Of a stretch of 64,000 bases of DNA, positions 1 through 10,069 are shown piece after piece. The DNA is taken from NCBI GenBank assembly GCA_029262995.1, contig JAJCYH010000012.1, forward strand, positions 160,370 to 224,369. Direction: 5' to 3'. This DNA comes from Saprospiraceae bacterium. Lineage in GTDB: Bacteria; Bacteroidota; Bacteroidia; Chitinophagales; Saprospiraceae. Under the pieces are notes generated by a model. It worked only from the letters and a program-made list of their open reading frames with translations, did no database searches and was not told where the DNA came from. The translations under genes were made by a program, and so were the position numbers. Within the stretch, counting starts at the first letter, position 1. Each line of letters opens with the position of its first letter.

Positions 1-2
1 AC

Positions 3-320
3 AATAGAGAGTTTGCTGCACAGTTCATTAAAATGCTTGCTAATTCAGTTGCTGAAATTGAACAGGATTTGATAGAATTGGCCTATAGCTCAGTTAGAAG
101 AAAGGTTGCAATGGCTTTGGTTGCATTTGTAAAAGAAAATTCAAATTCAAATGAATTGGAAATTAAAGTATCCCGAGATGATCTTGCCGCAAGAGCAGGA
201 ACAGCCAAAGAAACTTTAATAAGAACACTGTCAGATTTCAAATCTGAAAATATCCTAGAAATTGAAGGAGGAAATGTAATAATTAAAAATCTAGATAAGC
301 TTCAGAGCATGCCTCAGTAA
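3..320 (+). CDS. Crp/Fnr-type transcriptional regulator, C-terminal part (5' end outside window)
   Basis: The reading frame is open from the left edge, so the gene starts before the window; the first in-window Met is internal. The visible part has the helix-turn-helix of Crp/Fnr regulators: a basic SVRRKVAMAL helix, then SRDDLAARAGTAKETLIRTLSDFK, in which DDLAARAGTAKETLIRTL is the helix-turn-helix, and a short wing ending in NVIIKNLDKL. The cyclic-nucleotide-binding or sensor domain would lie upstream and cannot be seen. The family usually activates or represses promoters in response to a small ligand or redox cue; the ligand is not predictable here. Confidence 0.8.
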   Translation, partial: NREFAAQFIKMLANSVAEIEQDLIELAYSSVRRKVAMALVAFVKENSNSNELEIKVSRDDLAARAGTAKETLIRTLSDFKSENILEIEGGNVIIKNLDKLQSMPQ

Positions 321-342
321 ATGACATTTTTTTTTCAAGTAA

Positions 343-501
343 TTAATTCCCAAACTTTACTCCTAATAAGGCACTTAGCAAAAGTGGAGCAGCTAACAAT
401 GCGAGTAATGGTAAGTGACCAAAGAGCGCAATGAATACTATGCCCATCATCAAATAATATCTTAGAATTACAGTTTTAATACTTGCTTGGAATAATTGCA
501 T
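343..501 (-). CDS. small membrane protein of unknown function (52 aa)
   Basis: A 52-codon frame runs from ATG at 501 to TAA at 343. It begins MQLFQASIKTVILRYYLMM and continues as an almost entirely hydrophobic stretch (one or two short transmembrane helices, about residues 16-48) ending KFGN. It lies between the Crp/Fnr gene, which converges on it, and the HD-domain gene. The charged N-terminus plus hydrophobic body looks like a genuine single-pass peptide rather than a chance frame. Function unknown; I recognise no catalytic motif. Confidence 0.5.
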   Translation of the reverse strand: MQLFQASIKTVILRYYLMMGIVFIALFGHLPLLALLAAPLLLSALLGVKFGN

Positions 502-669
502 AACTTTTAATTTTGTAGTATAAAAGTGAGCATTTACTTTCCTATAGAAATTGACCTTGATCAGTTGAATAGATGATTTTGGTCAGAAGCGTTTATTTTA
601 AGTTTCTGAACGGCAAGATTAAGTATAGCAGCTGATTGAATTTAAAAGTAATTTCAAAAGAAGCAAACT

Positions 670-1809
670 CTAAAAGAAAATCATTGTTATGATATATGAG
701 AATATTGAGAGGGCAATACCATACATAAAGAAGTTATAGCACCATCGGAGATAATCAAATTTTCTACCCAATGACTTTCCTAAAAAGAATAGATCTCTAG
801 TAATTGAATTATCAAGAATATCATCATTGGATACAACCTCCTTTATAGCATTTTCATATTCATCGATGTTCATTCTATAGTAATTCCCAAAGAAGAAAAG
901 ATTTGATTTTTTGCTTTTTATATCTTCCGGCTTTGTCTTTCCGCTCATCTTTATGGGCCTGGTAGATAGTGTCGCAAAAATCATTGAGGTTAAGCAAACC
1001 ATTGAAAGTATAAAGGTAGGTACATAAAGCTGAGTATTAGTTGCTGCTCTTTCTATCATTAAAGGTAATCCTACAGTAATTATTACTGCATTAACACTTA
1101 ACATAATATTGGCCTTATTATCAGCAATTGAAGATAGGTCAATGTGATTTCTTAATGAAGTTTTGAATTGTGTTTGTGCACCCTTGTTTGTCGAAATAGT
1201 AGACTCTGCTTTTGCTTTCTTATTAAGCTTTTTGAGTTTTTTTAAATTCTTTTTCTTTCCCTTCTTAAAAAGGGCTTTGCCTTCCTTGGTTTTATAATTA
1301 TGGTTTTTTAAAAATTCTATGTTTTGTTTTATCCAGGATTCTTTGTCAATATCAGTTTCTCCCCTAAAGCTCATTTCCTTTCTTAGGCTTTCACTGATTT
1401 CATCATATTCTGAAGAAGCCAATCCACTTAAATCGGCATCTTTGATCATATTGCAAAGTTTATCTTCACCACTCCATTCCATTTTGGTAGCTTCAATACA
1501 TGATAACACCTTAGAGATTTTAGCTTCAGGATAATCATTTTCAAGAAGAAATTTCTTGGCAAGAATTTTTGAATGATTTTCATGGTCACAAGCATTCTCA
1601 CTAAAACCAAGATCGTGAAAGTAGGCTGCTAAGGTAAGTATTTCCTTATTTTCATCATCAAGATTTGCTTCGGAAGTAAGCTTGTCCAAAGCAGCAACAA
1701 CCCTTTCTGTATGCAGAAAATTGTGGTATTCAAATTCATTAGGAACATTTTTTGAAAAAATGGTCTTTACATGATTCCTTGCCTTTTCTATGATTGGTTG
1801 ATTAATCAA
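670..1809 (-). CDS. HD-domain phosphohydrolase fused to a Pycsar-effector-like (PycTM, DUF5706) membrane domain
   Basis: 379 residues. The N-terminal half is an HD domain with His33, the His65-Asp66 pair in AAYFHDLG, and an Asp in MIKDADLS (about 124-126), so the metal-binding set of a phosphohydrolase is present. A Lys-rich linker (about 170-205) follows, then LRNHIDLSSIADNKANIML, the conserved entry to the PycTM/DUF5706 effector domain, with transmembrane segments near 236-252, 264-283 and 360-379. In Pycsar, stand-alone PycTM proteins respond to cyclic pyrimidine nucleotides; no nucleotide cyclase is visible nearby. The start codon overlaps the stop of the upstream gene by 4 bases (ATGA), so the two are probably translationally coupled. 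The HD-PycTM fusion is common in Bacteroidota, and a housekeeping rather than immune role is possible. Confidence 0.8.
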   Translation of the reverse strand: MINQPIIEKARNHVKTIFSKNVPNEFEYHNFLHTERVVAALDKLTSEANLDDENKEILTLAAYFHDLGFSENACDHENHSKILAKKFLLENDYPEAKISKVLSCIEATKMEWSGEDKLCNMIKDADLSGLASSEYDEISESLRKEMSFRGETDIDKESWIKQNIEFLKNHNYKTKEGKALFKKGKKKNLKKLKKLNKKAKAESTISTNKGAQTQFKTSLRNHIDLSSIADNKANIMLSVNAVIITVGLPLMIERAATNTQLYVPTFILSMVCLTSMIFATLSTRPIKMSGKTKPEDIKSKKSNLFFFGNYYRMNIDEYENAIKEVVSNDDILDNSITRDLFFLGKSLGRKFDYLRWCYNFFMYGIALSIFSYIITMIFF

Positions 1810-4178
1810 TTCTTTGCGTTTTGTCTAACCGTAATTCTTAGAGCATGTAATCCTTCTGCTCCTTGTAAGTCATTCAGCTCATGATCTTCGATTTCCGTTT
1901 CTATATAATTCTTGGAGATAAGGTAGCTTAAAAAATCGAGATACTCAGCTTTATCTTTATCACTTAAGTAAACGATAGCGATTTTTCCAGATGCAGTTAA
2001 TCGCTCACCTGTAGACTTTATTGTAGCTTTATCTATTCTTTTTTTAAGAATTTCATACCGTACATTATAAGCGCCATCAACATCAAATTTCTTTTCATCC
2101 ATCCGAAATCTAATGCTTAGAGAATGGTTGTAAACAAATATCAATTCTGCAGTTCGTAGTGGTACATGCAATTGAGGAGATAAATCATGAACCAGCCTAC
2201 TTACATCACAAGTGGATACAAGCTGCCATAACTTGAAGTTTCTAAGATCATCTTGAGTGAATTGATCGTTTTCTAGCAAACTGCTTCCTAGATATAGGTT
2301 GTACTCTACACCATCCGTTTTGTATTTTTCAAAATAATGGGGTAGCAGATTTTGCATTTTACTTTCCTCTGCTTCCATGTATTCTGAAATAGCAGAATTT
2401 AGTTTGTTTACACTTCTTTCAAAGTCTTTTCTTTTCTTGTAAATGATATGTAATTCGTCATCTAACTCAGAGAGGTATGCCTTGTAATGCTTATCATTTA
2501 ATTCTTTATATCTGCTTATACATTGATCTAAAAGAGGATGAATCTCAGTAGTTATTAATGTGACAATTCTTGTCTCATCTGAAGAGATGTAATCTTTTTC
2601 GAGGTGCGCAAGAATATCTTCAAGTTTGAGCTTGTAAGCTTCAATCAAATGGATATGCCTTTTATGCATCCAATGGTTTAAGAGATCAATCAAATGCACA
2701 ACATTATCGATAAGATCTGATTTGATCAATTCGTTTCTTATCGTGCTAGAATTTACGATATCAGACTGACCATAAAGTGGAAAAACATCATTGAAAATAA
2801 TTGGTGCAATGTTTAATTCTTCAAGCCCGGACTGTTTTGACATATAGTAGTTTTGAGCTACTTCCTCAAACTTCCATGCAACACTGGGGTGAATAGATGT
2901 AAAGTTTTTTTGGATGACTCCGGTAATTCTATTTCTATATTCTACCTTATACTTATCAAAATTTAGTTTGAGCTGATTAAAGATTTCCAATAGCTTCTTT
3001 GCACTCCAGCTGTTGAAAGCACCAGCATGTGTAGATCCTAATTCTAGTACTGCCAATACATCACCATTTTCATCAAGCATCGGACTGATGAGAAAACTTC
3101 TGAACTTTCTTTTGATCAGTTTTTTCTCCATTTTAGATGGATTATCCAGCTTTTTTAAGTCCTCGATATACAAAACACGTTTTGCGCTAAGCAAATGATC
3201 ATAAATCCCATTGGCATCTCCATTCTTTGCAAGCATTTTTGCAAACTCTGTTTCGCCGGTCAAACCAATATTGGCATCAATCATACTCATTGATTCATCT
3301 AGCATGATATTACCAACTTCTATGCTTTCTTCAGAAAGGTAGGATTTAATAAAGGATGCAACTATCTTGAAAAATTCACTAGGGTTTAAGTCCTCACTGT
3401 AATTCAACCATTGCTTGAAATTGGAAAGCACTTGAATATCTGTTACATCGTATAGGTTACCAACGCAAAAGCCAGAAAATACAAATTTGTTTACTGGTAA
3501 ATATTTAAGCCAAAGATCTGTATCATCATAGTTTTTAAGAATAATATCTATCTGTGCCTGGGTTAATTTTGGGAGTTCACCCTTTACTTCTACTTTTACA
3601 AAATCTGTTTTAATGTTCAGGCGATGGTATTTTACCAGTCCTGTTGTTTTATTTCTTATGCAAAACAGATCAGCGGTATCTGTTGGAATATTCTGATTAT
3701 AAAGGCTGTTTAAGATGTGAATACCAGCCTGTGCAACAATTTGCTTGTGTTTGTTTTCAAGATCTTCCATATTAATTTCCGCTTCCCATCCTTCAGCTTG
3801 AAGAAAGGATTCAAAACTTGGTGTTTTAACCAAAAAACTTTTTTTGAAAGGAGGAGCTATATAACTTAATTCGTTGCTAAACAGCATAGATGGAACAACC
3901 ATGCTCATGATGGTTTTAAACTGTGGGCTTTTGACAATATTTTCAATATTATCACTGTGTGATTCTAAATACTTGTGATTATGTTCAAGCACAGGTGCCA
4001 GTGCTGACTTTGTATAGTCGCAAGCATTACCCATTTTTGATTTTAGTGTATCTAGATAAGGTTGGAGACTAAATTTAATCTCATAAGGAATACTTGGGCT
4101 CTTGTCCAAAATATTTTCCATTTCAGAAAGAGGAAAAAAGCCTTGAGTTGGCTTAGTTGTTACTTTTGTAGCTGACAT
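1806..4178 (-). CDS. large GAF-domain-like signalling protein of unknown function
   Basis: 790 residues, soluble, with no signal peptide. A region around residues 275-420 (SFIKSYLSEESIEVGNIMLDE to FLISPMLDENGDVLAVLELGS) has the pattern of a GAF sensory domain: a predicted strand set followed by a 'D-E-N-G-D-V-L-A-V-L-E-L' strand. The centre (about 520-640) is helical and charged, likely coiled coil, and the C-terminus (about 650-790) is a conserved mixed alpha/beta region of unknown fold. No histidine kinase, GGDEF or cyclase motif is seen. It is first in a two-gene operon and overlaps the HD-PycTM gene by 4 bases, which suggests it senses a signal that the membrane HD protein executes. That link is inference. 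Confidence 0.6.
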   Translation of the reverse strand: MSATKVTTKPTQGFFPLSEMENILDKSPSIPYEIKFSLQPYLDTLKSKMGNACDYTKSALAPVLEHNHKYLESHSDNIENIVKSPQFKTIMSMVVPSMLFSNELSYIAPPFKKSFLVKTPSFESFLQAEGWEAEINMEDLENKHKQIVAQAGIHILNSLYNQNIPTDTADLFCIRNKTTGLVKYHRLNIKTDFVKVEVKGELPKLTQAQIDIILKNYDDTDLWLKYLPVNKFVFSGFCVGNLYDVTDIQVLSNFKQWLNYSEDLNPSEFFKIVASFIKSYLSEESIEVGNIMLDESMSMIDANIGLTGETEFAKMLAKNGDANGIYDHLLSAKRVLYIEDLKKLDNPSKMEKKLIKRKFRSFLISPMLDENGDVLAVLELGSTHAGAFNSWSAKKLLEIFNQLKLNFDKYKVEYRNRITGVIQKNFTSIHPSVAWKFEEVAQNYYMSKQSGLEELNIAPIIFNDVFPLYGQSDIVNSSTIRNELIKSDLIDNVVHLIDLLNHWMHKRHIHLIEAYKLKLEDILAHLEKDYISSDETRIVTLITTEIHPLLDQCISRYKELNDKHYKAYLSELDDELHIIYKKRKDFERSVNKLNSAISEYMEAEESKMQNLLPHYFEKYKTDGVEYNLYLGSSLLENDQFTQDDLRNFKLWQLVSTCDVSRLVHDLSPQLHVPLRTAELIFVYNHSLSIRFRMDEKKFDVDGAYNVRYEILKKRIDKATIKSTGERLTASGKIAIVYLSDKDKAEYLDFLSYLISKNYIETEIEDHELNDLQGAEGLHALRITVRQNAKN

Positions 4179-4382
4179 TTACTTTGTATGAACTGTTAAT
4201 CAAAAAACAACATTCATACCACGATGTTTAACTAAAGTGCTTGACTTTTGATCAAAATCTTCAAATTGAAGACTTCAAAGTAATTAAACTGGTGTGATTG
4301 TTTGCTTAAGATAACGCATTAAGTGGGTATAAAGGTTCTATTCGGAAAAGCATTATATCCTGGAATTGAGACTAAAAATTGT

Positions 4383-7300
4383 CTAATCAGCTAGAAATAC
4401 ATTCAAAATTTGGCAAGCAGCCTCAGAAATTACAGTTCCAGGGCCAAATACACCTAAAACACCCTTTTCAAATAAGAACTCATAATCATGGGGAGGAATA
4501 ACCCCACCAACAATAACTACAATGTCTTCACGGTTTTTGTCTTTCAACAAGTCAATTACCTCAGGAACAAGAGTTTTGTGTCCAGCGGCAAGCGATGAAA
4601 TACCAATAATATGGACATCATTTTCAATAGCTTGCTTGACGGCTTCATCTGGTGTCTGGAACAGTGGTCCTATATCAACATCAAAGCCGATGTCTGCAAA
4701 ACTGGTGGCAATTACTTTTGCTCCTCGGTCATGGCCATCTTGACCCAATTTGGCTACCAAAATCCTTGGACGTCGACCATATTTTTCTGTAAAACGGTTG
4801 GATAATTCAATTGCTTCCATAAACACTTTATTGTTTGCAATGGCCTTAGAATATGCGCCACTAATAATTTTATTGTTAGCCTTGTATCTCCCAAATACCT
4901 TTTCCATTGCCATTGAGATTTCACCCAATGTCGCTCGGTGTCTTGCAGCTTCAATGGCTACTTCTAGTAAATTGCCTTTGTTCGAAGAGGCGCAAATTGT
5001 AATTTTCTCAAGAGCATTAACTACATCTTCTTCATTTCTTTGAGACTTGATTAAATTTAGTTTGTCTACCTGAGCTTTTCTTACTGCAGAATTATCTAAT
5101 TCCAGGATATCTATTTGTTCTTCAGTTTGATTTTGGAAGATATTTAAACCGATGATTTTGTCTTCTCTTGCGTCGATTCTAGCTTGTTTTTTAGCCGCTG
5201 CTTCTTCGATTTTCATTTTGGGTAAACCCAGTTCAATGGCTTTGGCCATACCTCCATGGGCTTCTATCTCTTCAATGGTTTGCCATGCTTTTTGAACCAA
5301 CTGATGGGTCAAGTATTCCACGTAATAGGATCCTCCCCACGGATCAACAACATTAGTTATACCGGTTTCATCCATTAGATATTTCTGTGTATCTCTAGCA
5401 ATTTTTGCCGAAAAATCAGTAGGTAATGCCAAGGCCTCATCTAAGGAGTTGGTATGCAGAGATTGTGTACCACCAAATATCGCCGATAGTGCTTCTATGG
5501 TTGTTCTGCCAATGTTGTTAAAAGGATCTTGTGCGGTAAGACTCCAGCCCGAAGTTTGACAATGTGTTCTCAATGCCATTGATTTTTCTTTTTGAGGATC
5601 AAAAGATTTTATGATTTTTGCCCATAAAATTCTTGCTGCCCGCATTTTGGCAATCTCCATAAAATGATTCATACCTATCCCCCAGAAAAATGAAAGCCGA
5701 GGTGCAAAATCATCGATTTTCAATCCTGTTTCAATTCCTGTTTTAACATATTCCAGACCATCACTAAGGGTAAAGGCTAATTCCAGATCTGCAGGAGCTC
5801 CTGCTTCATGCATATGATAACCACTGATGCTAATGGAGTTAAATTTAGGAATATGTACTGATGTAAAATTAAATATATCGGCGATGATTTTCATGGAGTG
5901 AGATGGTGGGTAGATATAGGTATTTCTAACCATAAACTCCTTGAGGATATCATTTTGTATCGTGCCACTAAGATCTGACATTTTTACACCTTGCTCTTCA
6001 GCAGCAACGATATAAAATGCCATGATAGGAATTACAGCACCATTCATTGTCATACTTACAGACATTTGATCCAATGGAATCTGATCAAAAAGAATATTCA
6101 TATCCTCAACAGTATCAATGGCTACGCCTGCCATGCCAACGTCACCCTTGACGCGTGGGTGATCAGAATCATAACCTCTGTGTGTTGCAAGATCAAAAGC
6201 AATAGATAAGCCTTTTTGGCCCTGAGCCAAATTCCGCCGGTAAAATGCATTGCTTTCTTCTGCTGTAGAAAATCCTGCATACTGACGTATTGTCCACGGG
6301 CGAATGCTATACATTGAGCTGTATGGTCCTCTTAGAAAAGGAGCGATACCTGAAACAAAATTTAAATGTTCTACATGCTTAATATTTTCGGAGGTATAAA
6401 AGCATTTAAGCTTTATATTTTCTGCGGTGTCCCATTCTTTCAATTCTTTATTGGCATCTTCAGAGACAGATTTATATTGTAAGGATGACGGTATCTTAGA
6501 GATAATGTCTTGTGTAAGTTTTTCAAAGAAAAAACTTCCTGCAGCAGGATCTGCAACCCTATCCAAATAGGATTCCATCTTTAACAGATGATGAATATTC
6601 CTTGAATTTCTTCGAGACTGAATAGTGCCTTGTGGATTGATCTCTGAATCAGAATAGGGTAGTGAGATGATGTCAGAACCTCCAATAGCTAATGACAGTG
6701 CTTGGGTACTTATTTTTATTTTATTGCTATTTTCATCCCTATGATTAGCAGTATTGCAAGTTGTTGATATTTTGATATATTCTGGAAAACATTTTCTGAG
6801 TACCCGAAGTTTGATGATATTTTCGTAATACTTTTCTCCGAAAGCAAAATGAAATTCAATATTTTTAAATTGCCTATTAACACTATTGCCATCATGTGAA
6901 AGCTTCAAATTATTATGACAATAATTGAGGCAACTTGTTATTTGCTCATGTATAGGTAAATTGTTAAATGAATCATGGCTACAATCAATTTGCACATGAA
7001 ATTGAGCATATTTATTTGAATATTTGTTAATCAGAAGTAAAGGATCAGCGAAAGACGAGACCAGAGTGAACCCCCAATAAATTGATTCGGGAATTGCTGA
7101 ATTTGACTCTAAATATTGATCAAAGATATCAGCAAGCGAATCTTCAGTCTCTTCGTTAGAAGAAAACATCAATTGTATAAATTCTAAGTGGATGTCCTTT
7201 AATAATAATTTAAAATCATCTACGGAAGGAAGTTTGCTAAAGGAGAAATGTAATCTCTCCATACCTTGCTGAAGGGCTTCAAGAGCAATGCTATTTGCTT

Positions 7301-7535
7301 TTTGGAAATCTTCAATTTCTATTTTTTCTCCAGCGATCCATTGATTGGAATGCTTGCTAGATCCATGAGTACTGTCTTTGTAGTCCTCTGATGCAAAGAA
7401 AGGCGAATAATTAAGGGACTCATCAAATAGCCAATCTAGGGATGATATCTCTTTGCCCTTTAAGTCATTCTTTACCTTTTCTAGCCATTGATCTTTACTT
7501 ATTGCATTAAAGTTATCGAACAGTTTATTCATCAA
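4383..7535 (-). CDS. mutB: methylmalonyl-CoA mutase, small and large subunits fused in one chain
   Basis: Adenosylcobalamin enzyme that interconverts methylmalonyl-CoA and succinyl-CoA. The 1050-residue protein has a degenerate MutA-like half (about 1-390, with no substrate-loop signature) followed by a complete MutB-like half starting at [20 protein letters not shown]. That half carries the conserved [15 protein letters not shown] and GYHMHEAGA loops and ends in a B12-binding domain (about 920-1050) with DGHDRG, whose His is the cobalt ligand, and GGVIPPHDY. Bacterial MutA and MutB are normally separate genes, or a single homodimer-type chain of about 710-750 residues, so this length is unusual. 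It is divergent from the crotonase gene across 93 bases. With the carboxylase downstream it forms a propionyl-CoA to succinyl-CoA route. Confidence 0.93.
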   Translation of the reverse strand: MMNKLFDNFNAISKDQWLEKVKNDLKGKEISSLDWLFDESLNYSPFFASEDYKDSTHGSSKHSNQWIAGEKIEIEDFQKANSIALEALQQGMERLHFSFSKLPSVDDFKLLLKDIHLEFIQLMFSSNEETEDSLADIFDQYLESNSAIPESIYWGFTLVSSFADPLLLINKYSNKYAQFHVQIDCSHDSFNNLPIHEQITSCLNYCHNNLKLSHDGNSVNRQFKNIEFHFAFGEKYYENIIKLRVLRKCFPEYIKISTTCNTANHRDENSNKIKISTQALSLAIGGSDIISLPYSDSEINPQGTIQSRRNSRNIHHLLKMESYLDRVADPAAGSFFFEKLTQDIISKIPSSLQYKSVSEDANKELKEWDTAENIKLKCFYTSENIKHVEHLNFVSGIAPFLRGPYSSMYSIRPWTIRQYAGFSTAEESNAFYRRNLAQGQKGLSIAFDLATHRGYDSDHPRVKGDVGMAGVAIDTVEDMNILFDQIPLDQMSVSMTMNGAVIPIMAFYIVAAEEQGVKMSDLSGTIQNDILKEFMVRNTYIYPPSHSMKIIADIFNFTSVHIPKFNSISISGYHMHEAGAPADLELAFTLSDGLEYVKTGIETGLKIDDFAPRLSFFWGIGMNHFMEIAKMRAARILWAKIIKSFDPQKEKSMALRTHCQTSGWSLTAQDPFNNIGRTTIEALSAIFGGTQSLHTNSLDEALALPTDFSAKIARDTQKYLMDETGITNVVDPWGGSYYVEYLTHQLVQKAWQTIEEIEAHGGMAKAIELGLPKMKIEEAAAKKQARIDAREDKIIGLNIFQNQTEEQIDILELDNSAVRKAQVDKLNLIKSQRNEEDVVNALEKITICASSNKGNLLEVAIEAARHRATLGEISMAMEKVFGRYKANNKIISGAYSKAIANNKVFMEAIELSNRFTEKYGRRPRILVAKLGQDGHDRGAKVIATSFADIGFDVDIGPLFQTPDEAVKQAIENDVHIIGISSLAAGHKTLVPEVIDLLKDKNREDIVVIVGGVIPPHDYEFLFEKGVLGVFGPGTVISEAACQILNVFLAD

Positions 7536-7628
7536 ATTCTTTTTGTCTATTGAAGATTCAGCTATAAATAAAGTATAAATTTACCAAAATACAGGTGAAG
7601 CCAACAGAGGTAAAGATTTATTAATAAA

Positions 7629-8447
7629 ATGAATATGAATAATAGTTTTGATTTTTTTGAAATAGAAATGATTCATCGCATTGCTGTTGTTACCATCAAT
7701 AGAGAAGCGAAATCCAATGCTTTTAATGAAGGGTGTTGGGAAGAACTTGGAGAGGTATTCGATGAATTGGACAATAGGGAAGATGTGAGGGTTGTTTTGC
7801 TTTGCGCAAAAGGTAAAAATTTCAGTGCAGGCATGGACTTATCCACCTTGATGGCAATTCCTTCTAGGTGGGAAAATGGTGACGAGGCAGTAAAGAGGAA
7901 ATCTATTCAGGCTTTTATAAGGAAAATACAGGATTGCATTTCTTCCATTGAGAATTGTTCCAAGCCAGTAATTGCAAGTGTACAAGGCGCATGCATTGGA
8001 GGAGCCCTAAGCATTGTAACAGCTTGTGATTTTTGTTTTGCTTCTGAAGACGCGTATTTTTCGATAAAAGAAGCACAATTGGGAATTGTTCCGGATATAG
8101 GTGTATTGCAGCGGATGCCTAATTTTGTTCCTTCAGGCAAATTGGCAGAACTATCTTATACAGCAAGAAATTTTGATGCCAATGAGGCAATGGAAATTGC
8201 TTTGGTAAATCAAGTTTTTCCAAATAGAGAAGAATGCTTTGCGCACAGCAAAAGCATTGCTGAGAGGATAGAGGCTAATTCACCTTTGGTAATACAAGGC
8301 ATTAAAAAAATGCTATTATACAAAAGGGATCATTCTGTTGAAGAAAGCCTCGACTATGTAAGTCTTTGGAATGCTTCATATCTTCTATCCAATGATTTGG
8401 TTGAAGCCATGACCGCCTATATGGAAAAAAGGAAAGCTCAGTTCTAA
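7629..8447 (+). CDS. enoyl-CoA hydratase/isomerase family protein, dienoyl-CoA isomerase-like
   Basis: 272 residues, crotonase fold. The oxyanion-hole segments GKNFSAGMDL (about 62-71) and GACIGGALSIVTACD (about 120-134) are intact. The acidic pair Glu148 and Asp156 in KEAQLGIVPDIGVLQRMPN has the same eight-residue spacing as the catalytic Glu/Asp of delta3,5-delta2,4-dienoyl-CoA isomerase (ECH1), so I favour isomerase over plain hydratase activity. It would act in beta-oxidation of unsaturated fatty acids. It is divergently transcribed from the mutase gene and convergent with the carboxylase operon. The exact substrate is not proven by sequence. Confidence 0.85.
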   Translation: MNMNNSFDFFEIEMIHRIAVVTINREAKSNAFNEGCWEELGEVFDELDNREDVRVVLLCAKGKNFSAGMDLSTLMAIPSRWENGDEAVKRKSIQAFIRKIQDCISSIENCSKPVIASVQGACIGGALSIVTACDFCFASEDAYFSIKEAQLGIVPDIGVLQRMPNFVPSGKLAELSYTARNFDANEAMEIALVNQVFPNREECFAHSKSIAERIEANSPLVIQGIKKMLLYKRDHSVEESLDYVSLWNASYLLSNDLVEAMTAYMEKRKAQF

Positions 8448-8501
8448 TTTCTGAAGTTTGAATAAAATAAACTAGATACTGAGTCGAAAGGCATCTGAAA
8501 C

Positions 8502-10043
8502 CTACAGGGGAATATTGCCATGTTTTTTCTTTGGAAGCTGCTTTACTTTAGTTTCGAGAACAGCATAAGTTCGTATCAATTTCCTTCTTGTTTCTTCAGG
8601 CAAGATGACTTCATCAATGAACCCTCTTTGTGCAGCACTATAGGGGTTGGCAAATAGTTTTGCATATTCTGCTTCTTTTTCCGCAAGTGTAGCTTCAGGG
8701 TTATCAGAAGCATCGATCTCTCGCTTAAAGATTATCTCACTCGCACCCTTTGCGCCCATGACAGCAATTTCTGCTGATGGCCAAGCGAAGTTGAAGTCAG
8801 CACCTATATGCTTTGAGTTCATTACGTCATAAGCACCTCCATAGGCCTTACGTGTAATTAAAGTTACTTTAGGTACAGTGGCTTCACTGAGGGCATAAAG
8901 CAATTTGGCTCCGTTGACTATTATACCATTCCATTCCTGGTCCGTACCTGGAAGGAAGCCTGGAACATCTACAAGTACAAGTAGAGGAATATTAAAACAA
9001 TCACAGAATCTAGTAAAGCGAGCTGCTTTTTTTGAACTGTCTACATCAAGGCAACCTGCAAGACTTAAGGGTTGGTTTGCTACAATCCCAACAGATCGTC
9101 CTGCAAGCCTGGCAAATCCAACGATAATATTTTCTGCATAGGATTCGTGAATTTCAAAAAAGCTATCTTCATCCGCAAGACCATCGATAACATGTTTCAT
9201 ATCATATGGTTTATTAGCGCTTTCAGGTATGATATTTTCAAGGTCCGGTCTCAATTCGTCATTAAGCACGTAATCAATGCGTTGGGTTTTTTCCTCGCAA
9301 TTTTGAGGCATATAGCTTAGAAGCTTTTTAATTTTATTGATGCAGCTAAGATCATTTGATGCCGTAAGGTGAGTAACACCCGACTTTGTTGAATGTGTAC
9401 TTGCCCCTCCTAATTCTTCAGCGGTAACTATTTCATTGGTAACAGTTTTAACAACATTGGGGCCTGTAACAAACATGTAACTGCTGTTTTCTACCATTAT
9501 AGTAAAATCTGTAATAGCAGGGGAGTAGACAGCACCTCCGGCACATGGTCCCATAATTGCTGATATTTGTGGAATAACCCCTGAAGCCATTACATTGCGA
9601 TAGAAGATATCAGCGTAACCACCCAATGATCTTACACCCTCCTGAATTCTTGCACCACCACTATCATTCAACCCGATCAAAGGAGCACCAGTCTTCATAG
9701 CGAGGTCCATTATTTTGCATATTTTTTCAGCATGAGTTTCAGAAAGTGAGCCTCCGAAAACAGTAAAGTCCTGAGCAAAAACATATATAATTCTACCTTC
9801 TATTGTTCCATGCCCAGTAACTACCCCATCTCCATAAAACACCTGTTCTTCCATTCCGAAATCTTTGGTTCTATGCGTTACAAGATTGCCAATCTCTTCA
9901 AAGCTTCCCTCATCTAGCAGCAATTCAACTCTTTCTCTTGCTGTCAGTTTGCCTTTCTTATGTTGCTTTTCAATTCTGTCTAAGCCTCCACCGAGATGTG
10001 CTTGGTCAATTTTATCTTGTAAAATTTTCTTTTGTTCTTTCAT
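8502..10043 (-). CDS. pccB: acyl-CoA (propionyl-CoA) carboxylase, carboxyltransferase subunit
   Basis: 513 residues, close to the usual PccB length. The N-terminal carboxyltransferase half shows [22 protein letters not shown], the GGARIQEGV loop and [12 protein letters not shown]; the C-terminal half has [18 protein letters not shown] and [18 protein letters not shown], which bind acyl-CoA and biotin. It transfers carboxyl from carboxybiotin to an acyl-CoA, most likely propionyl-CoA given the adjacent methylmalonyl-CoA mutase. It is the third gene of a BCCP - biotin carboxylase - carboxyltransferase operon and starts 26 bases after the biotin carboxylase stop. Confidence 0.92.
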   Translation of the reverse strand: MKEQKKILQDKIDQAHLGGGLDRIEKQHKKGKLTARERVELLLDEGSFEEIGNLVTHRTKDFGMEEQVFYGDGVVTGHGTIEGRIIYVFAQDFTVFGGSLSETHAEKICKIMDLAMKTGAPLIGLNDSGGARIQEGVRSLGGYADIFYRNVMASGVIPQISAIMGPCAGGAVYSPAITDFTIMVENSSYMFVTGPNVVKTVTNEIVTAEELGGASTHSTKSGVTHLTASNDLSCINKIKKLLSYMPQNCEEKTQRIDYVLNDELRPDLENIIPESANKPYDMKHVIDGLADEDSFFEIHESYAENIIVGFARLAGRSVGIVANQPLSLAGCLDVDSSKKAARFTRFCDCFNIPLLVLVDVPGFLPGTDQEWNGIIVNGAKLLYALSEATVPKVTLITRKAYGGAYDVMNSKHIGADFNFAWPSAEIAVMGAKGASEIIFKREIDASDNPEATLAEKEAEYAKLFANPYSAAQRGFIDEVILPEETRRKLIRTYAVLETKVKQLPKKKHGNIPL

Positions 10044-10069
10044 GGATTATTTGTTTTGATAATCGCCTT

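Noticed and set aside
670..1809. complete Pycsar system
   Set aside because: The effector-like domain is present but no pyrimidine cyclase is seen next to it.
7536..7628. cobalamin riboswitch before the B12-dependent mutase
   Set aside because: The gap is only 93 bases and shows no B12-box or matching hairpins.
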